Shown here piece by piece: positions 12,050 to 22,980 of a stretch of 64,000 nt of DNA. This stretch comes from Dendrobium chrysotoxum. Its lineage: Eukaryota > Streptophyta > Magnoliopsida > Asparagales > Orchidaceae. The notes under the pieces were generated by a model. That model was not told where the DNA came from, ran no database searches, and was given only the letters and a program-made list of their open reading frames with translations. Position numbers and translations under genes: made by a program. Position 1 is the first letter of the stretch; each line of letters starts with the position of its first letter. Where the stretch lies: positions 17,044,729 through 17,108,728 of the forward strand of contig CM034309.1 in assembly GCA_019925795.1 (NCBI GenBank). Reading direction: 5' to 3'.

Positions 12050-13507
12050 ATATCAATCACACCTAATCTGGTTATTAAAATAATAAATGAGTCAAAGGCC
12101 AGTAGTTTAGTAAAGATGTCAGCCAGTTGGTTATCAGTTGATACATGGTATAGTTCAATGTCCCCTTTGGTAATATGGTCCTTAATGAAGTGATGCCTTA
12201 TGTCAATGTATTTGGTTCTTGAATGTTGGATAGGATTCTTAGAGATATAGATGGCACTAGTATTATCACATAGAACTGAAATTAGGCCAATAGGTAATCT
12301 TAAATCCAGAATTTATTACTTCAACCAAAGGACTTGGGCCATAAAACTTCCTAAGGCAATGTACTCAGCTTCAGCAGTGAAAAGTACAATAGAGTTTTGT
12401 TTCCTACTGGACCAGGATTATCCTATAAATTGGCAAATTCCAAAAGTGCTCTTTCTATCCACCCTACACCCTGTAAAATCAGAATCAGAATATCCAAAAA
12501 ATTAAAAGGAAGTGTCGTGCCTAGGATATTATATTCCTAATTTTTGGATCCCTAAGAGATATCTAAGAATTCTCTTAACTGCAGTCAGGTGGGATTCTTT
12601 AGGATCAGCTTAAAATTTAGCACAAAGATAAACACTAAACATGATATCAGTTCTGCTAGTAGTCAGGTAAAGAAGTGATCTAATTATTTCTATATACTTC
12701 TTCTGATCAATAGAATTTCTATTTGAATCCTTATCTAACTGAACACTCGAACTCATGAGAGTGTTGATTGGCTTAGCTTTGTCCATTTTATATTTCTTCA
12801 AAATGCCCTTAGTGTATTTTGATTGATTAAGAAAGATTCCATCATATATTTGTTTTATACTAAACCCCAAAAAGTAGGATAATTCTCCCATCATACTCAT
12901 CTTAAACTCTTTACTCATTATCTTCGAAAAATCATCGCATAAGTTTTTAGCAGAAGATCCAAAAATTTTATCATCAATATAGATCTAAATAATAAATAAA
13001 TCATCTCCTACTTTTCTCAGAAAAAGGGTGGTGTCTACGCTCCCCTTAACAAACTCTCTTTTTAGTAGGAATGTGCTAAGCCTCTCAAACCATACTCTGG
13101 GTGCCTATTTCAATCCATATAAGGCCTTTTTTTTATTTATAAACATGATTTGGATATTGAGAACTCTTAAAACCTAGGGATTGCTCTACAAAGATATCTT
13201 CTTTTATTATCCCATTTAAAAAGATACTCTTGACATCCATTTGAAAAAGCTTAAATCTCTTATAACAAGCAAAGGCTAGTAGCACTCTAATGGCTTCCAA
13301 TCTAGCTACAGGGGCAAAGGTCTCCTCAAAATCAATCCCTTATATTTGATTGTACCCCTTAGCCACCAATCTTGCCTTATTCCTAACCACCACACCAGAA
13401 TCATTCATTTTATTCTTAAAGATTCATTTGGTTCCTACTACACTTTGATTCTTAGATCTTTCTACTAAGTCCCAAACATCATTCTTCATAAATTGGTTAA
13501 GTTCTTT
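12050..13507 (-). pseudogene. Copia reverse transcriptase-RNase H, inactivated
   Basis: Reading the - strand across several frames gives the Copia RT in order: ELNQFMKNDVWDLVERS, ARLVAKGY, ETFAPVARLEAIRVLLA, QMDVKSIFLNG, the active-site motif YIDDKIF (near 12970; YVDD is usual), GELSYFLG, then RNase H with SDSDFTG and AEAEYIALG and the terminal block HHFIKDH..GDIELYHV...LADIFTK. Frameshifts and stops interrupt it; the longest open stretch is 12610-12918. The catalytic aspartates of RT are retained as YIDD. The + strand frame at 12251-12505 is an antisense shadow. Confidence 0.85.
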
Positions 13508-13873
13508 TTACATAGCTAAGATAAAAAATTCATCAGAAAGAGCTTGATTGATGTTAGTGGGTTCAGTTATTAAGATAAAGACAGAATGGTTTACTTCCCT
13601 CCTAATTCCATGCCTAGTTCTAACACCTTCAGAAGGGTCTCCTAAGATTAGTTCTTTAGGATGACTCGAAGAATATCTCCAATCTCTAGGTAAAGTATTT
13701 TGAGGTTCTATCCTTTCCTTCATATTTGTATTTTCTACTCCTTGGATAATCTCTCTTATTTCCTCTTCTTTCTTAGCTCTAAACTCCTTAGGATCAGATT
13801 CATCAAATACTACATGAGTAGTCTCCTCTACCACCAATGACCTCTTGTTAAACACTCTAAAGGATTTTCCCAC
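13508..13873 (-). pseudogene. Copia integrase C-terminus and linker fragment
   Basis: The 121-residue frame has KSFRVFNKRSLVVEETTHVVFDE, the Copia integrase C-terminal signature (split: KSFRVFNKRSLVVEE, then HVVFDE), followed by a linker with acidic and Ser-rich stretches and HPKELILGDPSEGVRTR, which normally leads into RT. The zinc-binding and DDE catalytic parts of integrase are absent: the sequence joins the protease region at about 13874. Confidence 0.8.
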
Positions 13874-14090
13874 ACTAGAATATCTTGAGTAAGTTGTGTT
13901 TCAGTCCATCTACAAGTAAAATATTTTTAATTAAAAGGTTCTTGGAGTTTTCAATTATACCTACACCCACCACTTTTCTGGTGGTGTTATCTCCAAGAGT
14001 GACCTTGCCTTTAGCCCTGGCCTTCAATAAAATGAATTGATTTACATCTCCAGTCATATTCCTTGAGCATCCACTGTCTAGGTACCACAT
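13874..14090 (-). pseudogene. Copia aspartic protease fragment
   Basis: The frame opens WYLDSGCSRNMTGD, the retroviral-type aspartic protease active site (DSG) in its Copia form, and runs on to DGLKHNLLKI. In intact elements this is followed by the GAG-pre-integrase zinc finger (HxxxH..CxxC); here a stop follows and then integrase C-terminal sequence. It normally processes the Gag-Pol polyprotein. Confidence 0.8.
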
Positions 14091-14149
14091 GCTCTCATGA
14101 GATTTTGTGTGAGAGTATCCCTACAAAATTATCAAGCGTCAGATTTAGG

Positions 14150-15931
14150 AACCCAAATATATTTGGGTTCCTTTTTATAGAAAGAAGAGTACAATGCATG
14201 TGTATTATGCTGTGAATCATGCAATTTGGGCCTCTATATCTAATGTGTACTACGGTGAACATTGTAAGTATGGGAGATATGTCCTAATATGCCACAAGAG
14301 AAACATCTAACTTTAGGAAAAGGATTAACTAATCTATGTGAGTGATATTGCCTCTTCCTAGGTTTGGATGATGCATGCTTTGATAATTTTGAATGAGATT
14401 CTTCAAGTGATAGAGGTTTATAAAATTATGCAAATATAGGAGGTATTTCGTTATTCTCAAATGCACTAATTTTTATACTTAGAATTTTTTTTTAAGACTT
14501 GTAATTTTTAATTTCAATGCATGCTCACTATTATCTAAATCCCTTGTCATGATGTATAGTTCTTTAAATGCTTCTTTTAAATCAGCATGCAATATTTTCA
14601 ATGAATTATGCTCAACAATCAAATCAGAATACTTTTTATTTAACTCATCAAATTCATCAAGTAATAACATGTGATTGCTATCAAGTGTAGAATGATCCTT
14701 AAGTAAAACTTCATGTTCTTTTTACAAGTTTAAGAATTCTAATTTCAGACTAGCATATATTTTCTTAAGTTTCCTATATGATGAATGGATTTTCTCAGAA
14801 ACATCAAGTAATTGATCGTAGGTTAGTTCACATATCTCTTCTTGATCATACTAACCATGATGTTCATCCGCCATCAGACATAAATTTGTAATCTCCTCTT
14901 CAGCTTCAGTCTCAGAGGAGTTAGATGCAGAATCCACCTAGGAAGTCTTTTGGATCCATTTCTTATCCTTCCTAAACTTGGATTTCTCCTCACCCTTCTC
15001 CTTACTTGGGTGAGCCTTAAGTGTAGGACAATAAGCTTTTATATGTCCTTCCTTCCTGTATTCAAATCAAACTGTATCAGAAGAACCTTTAGAATTTTTA
15101 CTAGACTTACCTTTATTCCATTTTTGATAGTTCTTATGTTCTTTCTTAGAAAGTTTTTGAATTGCCTAGTGATTAAGGTAACATTATCACTTTCAGACCC
15201 AAAAGTATCAGTATCAGTATCCGTATCATTCGCATTCAACGCCACAGTTTTCTCCTTCTTCTTCTCACCTGCATCAAGTTATCTTTGGTTAACTCCTTGC
15301 TCGTAAGTAATGAGTGATCCAAATAAGTTATCAATAAAATAAGTGTTCAAATTCTTAAATTCAGTAATTACAATTATCTTGGCATCATAAGAAGAAGGTA
15401 AACATCTCAAGATTTTTGTTAACATTTTCATAGTTTGTGAGTTCTCTTCTTAAGGCATGTAGGGAGGTGACAATTTGTGTGAACCTAGTATACATTTCAG
15501 ATATTGACTCACTAGGTTTCATGCAAAAAAATTTATAGTCATGAAGTAAGATATTCAACCTAGATTGTTTAACTTCAGTTGTGCCGTCATAAGTGATACA
15601 CAATTTATCCCAGATTTCTTTGCCAGTGGTACAAGTTGACACACGCATGTAATCTTCAAATTTTAGTGCACAGAAAAAATAATTCAAATATTTAGCATTA
15701 AACCCTATCATTAAGTGTCCATTCGGTAAAAGAAAGTTCAATTTTAACACCATTAATAAGTCTAAAAAGTGTATCATAATCATCTTTAATAAGTATCCAT
15801 ATACGATAATTAATCGATTGTAAAAAAGTGGATATGCGAGTTTTCCAAAAATCAAAAGGTATGTTATCAAATAAGGGTGATCGAGTAATGGAATACCCTT
15901 CCGCGGTGTTTCTATTACCAAAGTTAGCCAT
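14150..15931 (-). pseudogene. Sirevirus gag, frame-broken
   Basis: The start MANFGNRNTAEGYS at 15931 is followed by PLFDNIPFDFWKTRI and, after a frameshift near 15700-15720, GKEIWDKLCITYDGTTEVKQ and MKPSESISEMYTRFTQIV, typical of Copia Gag (UBN2 type). Next come an Asp/Thr-rich stretch (DTDTDTDTF, near 15215), a decayed zinc knuckle (EGHIKAYCP near 15040), a coiled-coil-like segment (14479-14670) and a second knuckle CFSCGILGHISHTY near 14270-14310 whose last Cys is Tyr. A long Gag with a C-terminal coiled coil fits Sirevirus. Several stops make it non-functional. Confidence 0.8.
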
Positions 15932-15975
15932 GAATCAAATTCAAAAGTTTTTCAAAACTTAATTTTATGAATCCC

Positions 15976-15987
15976 GCTCTAATACCA
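15976..15987 (-). other. Primer binding site, initiator tRNA-Met type
   Basis: In element sense TGGTATTAGAGC lies two bases after the LTR end CTTTCA. The consensus complementary to the 3' end of plant initiator tRNA-Met is TGGTATCAGAGC, so there is one C-to-T change. Confidence 0.9.
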
Positions 15988-15989
15988 CT

Positions 15990-17517
15990 TGAAAGTTCAT
16001 TAGTGATGTTAAGCCCTTGTGAACTAGCCCGAGGCTAACCAAGAGAGGAGGTGAATTAATTATTTTAAAAATTCTTGAGCAAAATAGATTTTGAAAATCT
16101 TTTTGGATGTTTTAAAATAATTACAAAAATATATTGATGTGGAGATGTTTAAGCAAATAGAATAACAACGTTACCACACGATCATCCACAGAAAAGTAAA
16201 GTGCATAAATTAAAAAACATAACAGTAAAAGAATGAACACGCCAACTTTTATAGTGGTTCGATCAACTTGACCTACATACACTCCCCAGAGCCTCGGCTC
16301 CTTGTATTGTACTAAAACTTAGTGACTCTTCTTCTGCTCCCATAATAAGGCGGAGAAGCCTTTACAAAACTCTTTTTCACCGACCTGATGAGGTAGAGAA
16401 CCCAGACTTCTTTTATTTTCTCCTAAAGTAGGCAAAGAATCTTACTTCCTTTCACTTTCTCCTGAAGTAGGCAGAGAATCTTACCTCCTTTTGCTTCCTC
16501 TTGAAGCAGGCAGAGAACCTTGATCTTCTTGCAGACGATCCTTCCCACAGAGACACCAAGGGACAAGGGATGACGACTGGAGATGACGACTCAAATCCTT
16601 GCTTGGGGTAACCTTTTTGAACACATCACAAACTCCCCCTCATAAGATCCTCTCTCTCTCTCTCTCTCCCAAGCTCTCCCTCTCCCTCTCCCTCTCAAGA
16701 ATCTCTTAGGTTAGGACAGCGGCAAAAGATCTCAACAATAACAAGAAAGAGACCTTAAATAGAAGGGCTCAAAAATTACCCTAAATTTTAACTTGCCATC
16801 AAAAATCATCTAAGATGATCCTTCGATCGTCCTGTACGATTAGTATAAATTATTATCTTCTAGCCTGGACGATCTGGTTCCTCTGGACTATTAGAAGACA
16901 TTATTTGTTCAGATCATCAGAGATAATTCTGCAATCGTCCTGGATGATTAGTATAAATCGAGAATACCATCAAGCAGACAGTTCAGGACATCCAGGAGAA
17001 AAGCCTGGATGATCAAAAGAAAATGACTTGATCGTCAAGGATGATATATATATCATCCTGTACGATTAGTTTAAAAATGACCAATATTGTCCGGTCCACA
17101 GTTCGGGTCATCCAGGACAACTGTGCTGGACAATTTTAAAATGACTTGATCATCCAGGATGATATCTCTATCATCCTGTATGATTAGTTCAAAAATAACA
17201 GTATCGTCCGGCAGACAGTTTGGGTCATCCAGGTGAGATACACTAGATGATGAGGATTTCTAATTGATCGTCCAGAATGATCTTATGATCGTCTAGGATG
17301 ATGTGATCGATCAATCAATCCTTAATTATTTTTCTTAATCAGTTGATTAATTTAGACATGATTATAATGAATCATCGAGGATGATATACGTATCATTCAG
17401 GATGATTATACAAAAATACTAAAAATAAAAACTTGCCTAACTTAGTCTGGCGGCTGAGATTTTTTGATTTGAGCATATCATCCTGTACGAATGGAGTATC
17501 GTCCAGGATGATCTGCT
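15990..17517 (-). mobile_element. 5' LTR of the - strand Sirevirus, proximal part
   Basis: Runs from the primer-site side up to the nested insertion and resumes at 21237-21596. It has the same order as 7006-8849: conserved leader, CT-rich run near 16650-16700, palindrome array from about 16800. The array here keeps more CpG forms than the 3' LTR copy. Combined length is about 1.89 kb. Confidence 0.85.
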
Positions 17518-19136
17518 TGTTACAAATCTGATTTTGATGATGACAAACATATTTTTATTATATTTTGCTTGGCTAACCCGTTTCAGGCACAAAAGATCAC
17601 GAGCAACTCAAGCCAACTCAAGATCGGGTCCAAGTGTATCCAATGTACTATTTTCCTTTTCTTGAGTCAATTGTAATGTAACTGAACCCCCAGCTAAGTA
17701 ACCTTGCACACATACACTAAGGGGAAGAGCTTGAGTGAAATAGAGTTTCTGTTCATTTTTGTTCAGATCGTCATGGATGATATTCACATCGTCCTGGACG
17801 ATCCAGTAAAAATAGAAACCCTAATTAGGGCGACCAAGTTAAGTGTGTCTGATTAAGCAGATCGTCCGGTACGATCATTGGATCGTACGGGATGATATGC
17901 TCAAATCAGAAATTTTCAGCCGCCAGATCAAGTTAGGCAAGGTTTTATTTTAAGATATGTGGTCTGATCATTCCGGACGATACGTGTATCATCCTGGACG
18001 ATCCAGTGCAATCATGCCTAAATTAATCTGATAATTAAGGAAAGCAATCAATGGCTAATTGATATGATCACATCGTACGAGACGATCGCAAGATCATCCT
18101 GGATGATATGGATCGTCTAGTTCATTTCAGCTGTACTACCTGAACTGTGTTCAGGACGATTTGGGTACTTTTTGAACTAATCGTCTGGGATGATATCCTT
18201 ATCGTCCTGGACGATCAAGTCATTTTTGAGTCGTCCAGCACAAGTTTCTCTGGACGACCCGAACTGTCTTCTGGATGATATTCCTCGATTTACACTAATC
18301 GTCTTGGATGATCGCAGGATTGTACGGGACGATATGATCAATCTTTTCTACTATCGTCCAGAAGAGCCAGATCGTCCAGGCTTAAACAGCTGATTTTGAA
18401 CTGATCGTACAGGACGATCTATAGATCGTCATGGACGATCTTGGCTGACCAGTTAAGATTTAGGACAAATTTTAAGCCCTCCTATAAAAGATATTTTTCT
18501 TTCAACAAGAAAAATCTTTTTCCACTTTCCTTTCCAGAGAAACCCTAGAGAGAGAGAGTTTGGGAGAGAGAGAGAGGATCTTATGAGGGGGAGTTCGTGA
18601 GGGTTCATGAAGGTTGCTCCAAGCAAGAATCAGAGTCGTCTTCTCCGCTCGTCGTCTTTCGTCGTGTTGGTGTTCTTTGCGAGAGGATCGTCGGCAAGAA
18701 GATCTAGGGTTCTCTGCCCGCTTCAGGAGGATGCAAAAGGAGGTTAGGTTCTCTGCCTCACCTGTCGGTGGAAAGGAGGTTTTTGTACAGGCTTCTCCGC
18801 CTTGCTGTGGGAGCAAAAGGAGAGACACTTTCGTTTAGTGCAATACCCGGAGGGGAGGCTCCGGGGAGTGGACGTAGGTCAAGTTGACCGATCCACTATA
18901 AAATTCGGTGTGTTCATTCTAATTACTTTCTGCACTTTTGTTTTTCTGTGATTAACTGCTTGGGTGAAATTGTGTTTGATCCTTTCGTTTGATTGTTTTA
19001 TTTATTTTCGCTGCAAATCAACAAAAAAGTTTTTACTGTTGCTCTCAAATTTTTAAATAACCATTTCACCCCCCCCCCCCTTTTGGTTAGCCTCGGGACT
19101 AGTTCATCAGGGCTTAACATCCCTATCGAACTTTCA
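17518..19136 (+). mobile_element. Upstream LTR of the nested element
   Basis: TGTTACAAATCTG...CTTTCA. Palindrome pairs from about 17765 to 18440 (for example GATCGTCATGGACGATC at 18424-18440), TATA CCTATAAAAG at 18481-18490, GA-rich leader near 18550, and a homopolymer C run at about 19070-19080. Long identical stretches are shared with 19608-21231; most differences seen are C/T or G/A changes. Confidence 0.9.
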
Positions 19137-19607
19137 AGTGGTATAATGTATCAGATATTTTTTTGAAACGAGGCTTAAAAGGATCTCTTTTCGAATCTAA
19201 TTTTTTTTCTTCTGAATTGGATTTTTTTTTTGAAAGAGGTTTGCATCGATAAGGTGCCCGGGGTTAGAGTTACGAAAGTCATTTTTTTCAACTTTTTCTG
19301 GATTTTAGCGCTGTCAATCATCTTCTTATTAGTTTTTGGATCGAAAATCAAAGGAGAATTCTATTTTGTAGTTGTTTTTTTCTGCTTGTACTAATGTTTC
19401 AGTGTTTCTATTTTTCTCCTCCTTTTTGTGATGTCAAAAGGGGGAGTTATCAGTTGTAGTAGTTTTTGTTCTTGTTATATTTTTGTAGTTGTGTTTCTTG
19501 TATTGCTTTGGTTGTTAAATGAAAAAAAAAATTATTTTTTGATCTCCGAGTTATTTTATTTTTCAAACTACTGCACAAATGTTTGTCATCATCAAAAAGG
19601 AGGAGAT
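19137..19607 (+). other. Internal remnant of the nested element
   Basis: 471 bp: primer-site remnant, then sequence matching 285-350 and 600-805 of the + strand element, with a distal purine tract (AAAAGGGGGAG near 19435-19445) and the LTR-adjacent one (AAAAAGGAGGAGAT, 19594-19607). The frame 19428-19766 crosses into the LTR and is not a gene. Confidence 0.8.
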
Positions 19608-21231
19608 TGTTGCAAATCTGGTTTTGATGATGACAAACACGTTTCTATTGTGTTTTGCTTGGCTAACCCGTTTCAGGCACAAAAGATCACGAGCAACTCA
19701 AGCCAACTCAAGATCGGGTCTAAATGTGTCCAATGTACTATTTTCTTTTTCTTGAGTCAATTATAATGTAACTGAACCCCAAGCTAAGTAACATTGCACA
19801 CACACACACACTAAGGGGAAGAGCTTGAGTGAATTAGAGTTTCTGTTCATTTTTGTTCAAATCGTCCTAAACGATATTCACATCGTCCTGGACGATCTAG
19901 TAAAAACAGAAACCCTAATTAGGGCGACCAAGTTAAGTGTGTCTGATTAAGCAGATCGTCCGGTACGATCATTGGATCGTACGGGACGATATGCTCAAAT
20001 CAGAAATTTTTAGCTGCCAGATCAAGTTAGGCAAGGTTTTATTTTAAGATATTTGGTCTGATCATTCCGGACGATACGTGTATCGTCCTGGACGATCCAG
20101 TGCAATCATGCCTAAATTAATCTGGTAATTAAGGAAAGTAATCAATGGTTAATTGATACAATCACATCGTACGGGACGATCGCAAGATCATCCTGGATGA
20201 TATGGATCGTCTAGTTCATTTTAGCTGTACTACATGAACTGTGTTCAGGACGATTTGGGTACTTTTTAAACTAATCGTCTGGGATGATATCCTTATCGTC
20301 CTGGACGATCAAGTCATTTTTGAGTCGTCCAGCACAAGTTTCACTGGACGACCTGAACTGTCTTCTGGATGATATTCCTCGATTTACACTAATCATCCCG
20401 GACGATCGCAGGATCGTACGGGATGATATGATCAATTTTTTCTACTGATCGTCCACAAGAGCCAGATCGTCCAGGCTTAAACAGCTGATTTTAAACTGAT
20501 CATACAGGACGATCTAAAGATCGTCCTGGACGATCTTGGCTGACCAGTTAAGATTTAGGACAAATTTTAAGCCCTCCTATAAAAGATATTTTTCTTTTAA
20601 CAAGAAAAATCTTTTGCCACTTTTCTTTCCAGAGAAACCCTAGAGAGAGAGAGAGTTTGGGAGAGAGAGAGAGGATCTTGTGAGGGGAAGTTCGTGAGGG
20701 TTCACGAAGGTCGCTCCAAGCAAGGATCAGAGTCGTCTTCTCCGCTCGTTGTCATTTGTCGTGTTGGTGTTCTTTGCGAGAGGATCGTCGGCAAGAAGAT
20801 CCAGGGTTCTCTGTCCGCTTCAGGAGGAAGCAAAAGGAAGTTAGGTTCTCTGCCTCACCTGTCGGTGGAAAGGATGTTTTTGTACAGGCTTCTCCGCCTT
20901 GCTGTGGGAGCAAAAGAAGAGACACTTTGGTTTAGTGCAATACCCGAAGGGGAGGCTCCGGGGAGTGGACGTAGGTCAAGTTGATCGAACCACTATAAAA
21001 TCTGGTATGTTCATTCTGATTACTTTCTACACTTTTATTTTTCTGTGATTAACTGCTTGGGTGAAATTGTGTTTGATCCTTTCGTTTGATTATTTTATTT
21101 GTTTCCGCTGCAAATCAACGAAAAGGTTTTTACTGTTGCTCTCAAATTTTTAAATAACCAATTCACCCCCCCCCCTCTTGGTTAGCCTCGGAACTAGTTC
21201 ATCAGGGCTTAACATCCCTATCAAACTTTCA
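19608..21231 (+). mobile_element. Downstream LTR of the nested element
   Basis: TGTTGCAAATCTG...CTTTCA. Palindrome array from about 19855 to 20535, with the full 17-bp palindrome GATCGTCCTGGACGATC at 20519-20535; TATA CCTATAAAAG at 20576-20585. It is followed by the target duplication CTGCT. Confidence 0.9.
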
Positions 21232-21236
21232 CTGCT

Positions 21237-21596
21237 TAATTAGACCGACTTAACACGGCTGCCCTAATTAGGATTTTTATTTGTAATGGATCATCTAGGA
21301 CGATATCATTATCATCCAAGACGATATAAAAAAATCAAAATAGAAACTCTAACTCACTAAAATTCTCCCCCTGAGTGTGTGTGTGCAAGGTTACGTAGCT
21401 TGGGGATCCATTACATTATATATGACTTAAGAAAGGTAAAAAATTACATTGACCTTGAAACAAAAACAGACAGACTCGATCTTGAGCTGCCTTGAATTGT
21501 AATTGATCTTGTGAACCTGAAAGGTTAGGCACTCAAACAAAAATAGAAATATTTGTTATCATCAAAATTATAATCTTTGAATCCAGATTTATAACA
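21237..21596 (-). mobile_element. 5' LTR of the - strand Sirevirus, distal part
   Basis: Continuation of 15990-17517 beyond the nested element. It contains the CCCCCTGAGTGTGTGTGTG stretch also seen at 8620-8640 and ends in the Sirevirus terminus (ATAACA at 21596), next to TSD CTCAC. Confidence 0.85.
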
Positions 21597-21601
21597 CTCA
21601 C

Positions 21602-22158
21602 TACATGGTTTTATATAATTTTAGATAAAAGTAAGGATCCTGTAATATGAGACTCCAGATAGCATACATAATTCTATTCGTTGTTCACAAGAAATTGATA
21701 AGCTCTAGTTAAATGTTAAAATGAAAGACATGCAATTCTTCTAATATAGATATTGGGGCGTAATAAAATGGCATTAGAATAATTGTTATTGGAAGAATTG
21801 AAATGTAATTAGAACTTATGAGTAGAATAGAGAGCTTATGAGCGAAATAAAAATGTGATTTTGTTTTGCATGCATGAATATGAGTACACATATGATTATT
21901 TAGTCATTTCATATTAAAGATTTATTTAACTATTCAAGCATAAGAAGATGAATCCACTAATATGATTTTGTGTTTTTTTTATCCTTCTCTATGTTAAGTT
22001 TTTGACACAATTTTTTTACAATAATTTGATGTGTTTTTCGAACTATAATTAGTTGATTTGAGTTTAAAATTTTATTTTGAGCATGCTCTCTCTCACACAC
22101 TCTCTCTCGGATTGATATATAAATGTCAAGGATGATATTTTTTTAAAGGTAGAGAGAT
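21602..22158 (+). mobile_element. Family C LTR remainder and short internal segment
   Basis: Continues the family C LTR from 7000 (TACATGG and following, matching the solo copy at 47420-56223 inverted). The LTR end is not sharp. Before 22159 there is a purine-rich AAAGGTAGAGAGAT, which looks like a polypurine tract for the next LTR start, so the original element may itself have been internally deleted. Confidence 0.45.
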
Positions 22159-22980
22159 TGTAATAGCCCAAAATTATGAAATAAATTTATTTAAAAAATA
22201 TAAAAATTTTGAAGTAGAGCGCTATAGTGTTAGGCCACTAACAATATTTTATATATTTTTTTATTATAAATATCTTTGCCTCACCCATTAGTTCCCTCAC
22301 TTGGTTGCTTGGTCAGAAAGAAATTGAAGGAGGAGAAGAAGAAAAAGGAGAGAGAAAGATCTTTTGATCATATCTTATTGTTATAAATTTTATTCTATTC
22401 ATTATAAGTAACTATCTTTTTTGCTTCTATTTTTGATGATTTTAAATTTTACAGATTTATCTCTCCTAAATCTATCAAAAATATATTATATCATGATTTT
22501 ATAAGCTCTCACTGTATAAATTTTAAAATATTATAGATTTAATCATTCTAGGCAATATGATATAATTTTATTGCATTTTCATCAGTTAAATATGTATATA
22601 AAATTTTTTGGATAAAATGACTAGGAAAAAGACAGTATGGAATTGGGTTAAAACTGCTATTTTGTGATTTGACATGATAAGATTAAAAGATAATATGTAC
22701 TGAAATAATTGATATTATTGAGTTATATAAGAATGTTTGCTACTAGTCTGAATCTAATATAATATAAGGAATATGATGTACTGATTGATATTAGATATAT
22801 GATATGATAACATCATGTGATATCCTAAAAATTCATGTGATCCACTAACAGGAGTCAGTCGATGGAAGTCATAAGGAGCTGGAGATTGATTGAGAGTTAT
22901 AAGGAGTCAGGGTGATTGATTCACATGATTCAAGAGGAGTTATAAGGTTATTGATTCACATGACAAAGGAGAAATATGCA
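22159..22980 (+). mobile_element. Family C LTR, second copy (partial)
   Basis: TGTAATAGCCCAAAATTATG start, then collinear with 5662-6500 (TGTTAGGCCAC, purine run near 22330, AGTTATAAGG segments at 22860-22950). Similarity fades after about 22980. Confidence 0.55.

Larger units (their letters stand above)
17518..21231 (+). mobile_element. Nested Sirevirus deletion derivative without gag-pol
   Basis: Two + strand LTRs (1619 and 1624 bp) flank only 471 bp of internal DNA, with a perfect 5-bp target duplication CTGCT at 17513-17517 and 21232-21236. The internal part begins with a damaged primer site (TGGTATAATG at 19139) and jumps straight to 3' non-coding sequence with two purine tracts. All of gag and pol is missing. 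The target is the palindrome zone of the 5' LTR of the opposite-strand element. Movement would need proteins from another copy. Intact ends and TSDs make it the younger of the two insertions. Confidence 0.92.
7006..21596 (-). mobile_element. Sirevirus-type Copia retrotransposon, nested insertion inside
   Basis: Complete - strand element with a perfect 5-bp target duplication CTCAC at 7001-7005 and 21597-21601. Order in its own sense: 5' LTR (21596-21237 plus 17517-15990), primer site 15987-15976, gag, protease, integrase C-terminus, RT-RNase H, an extra ORF, purine tract 8866-8850, 3' LTR 8849-7006. Without the nested insertion it is about 10.9 kb with 1.84-1.89 kb LTRs, within the Sirevirus range. 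All coding parts carry stops or frameshifts and the integrase core is gone, so it cannot move on its own. It inserted in a family C LTR. Confidence 0.9.
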
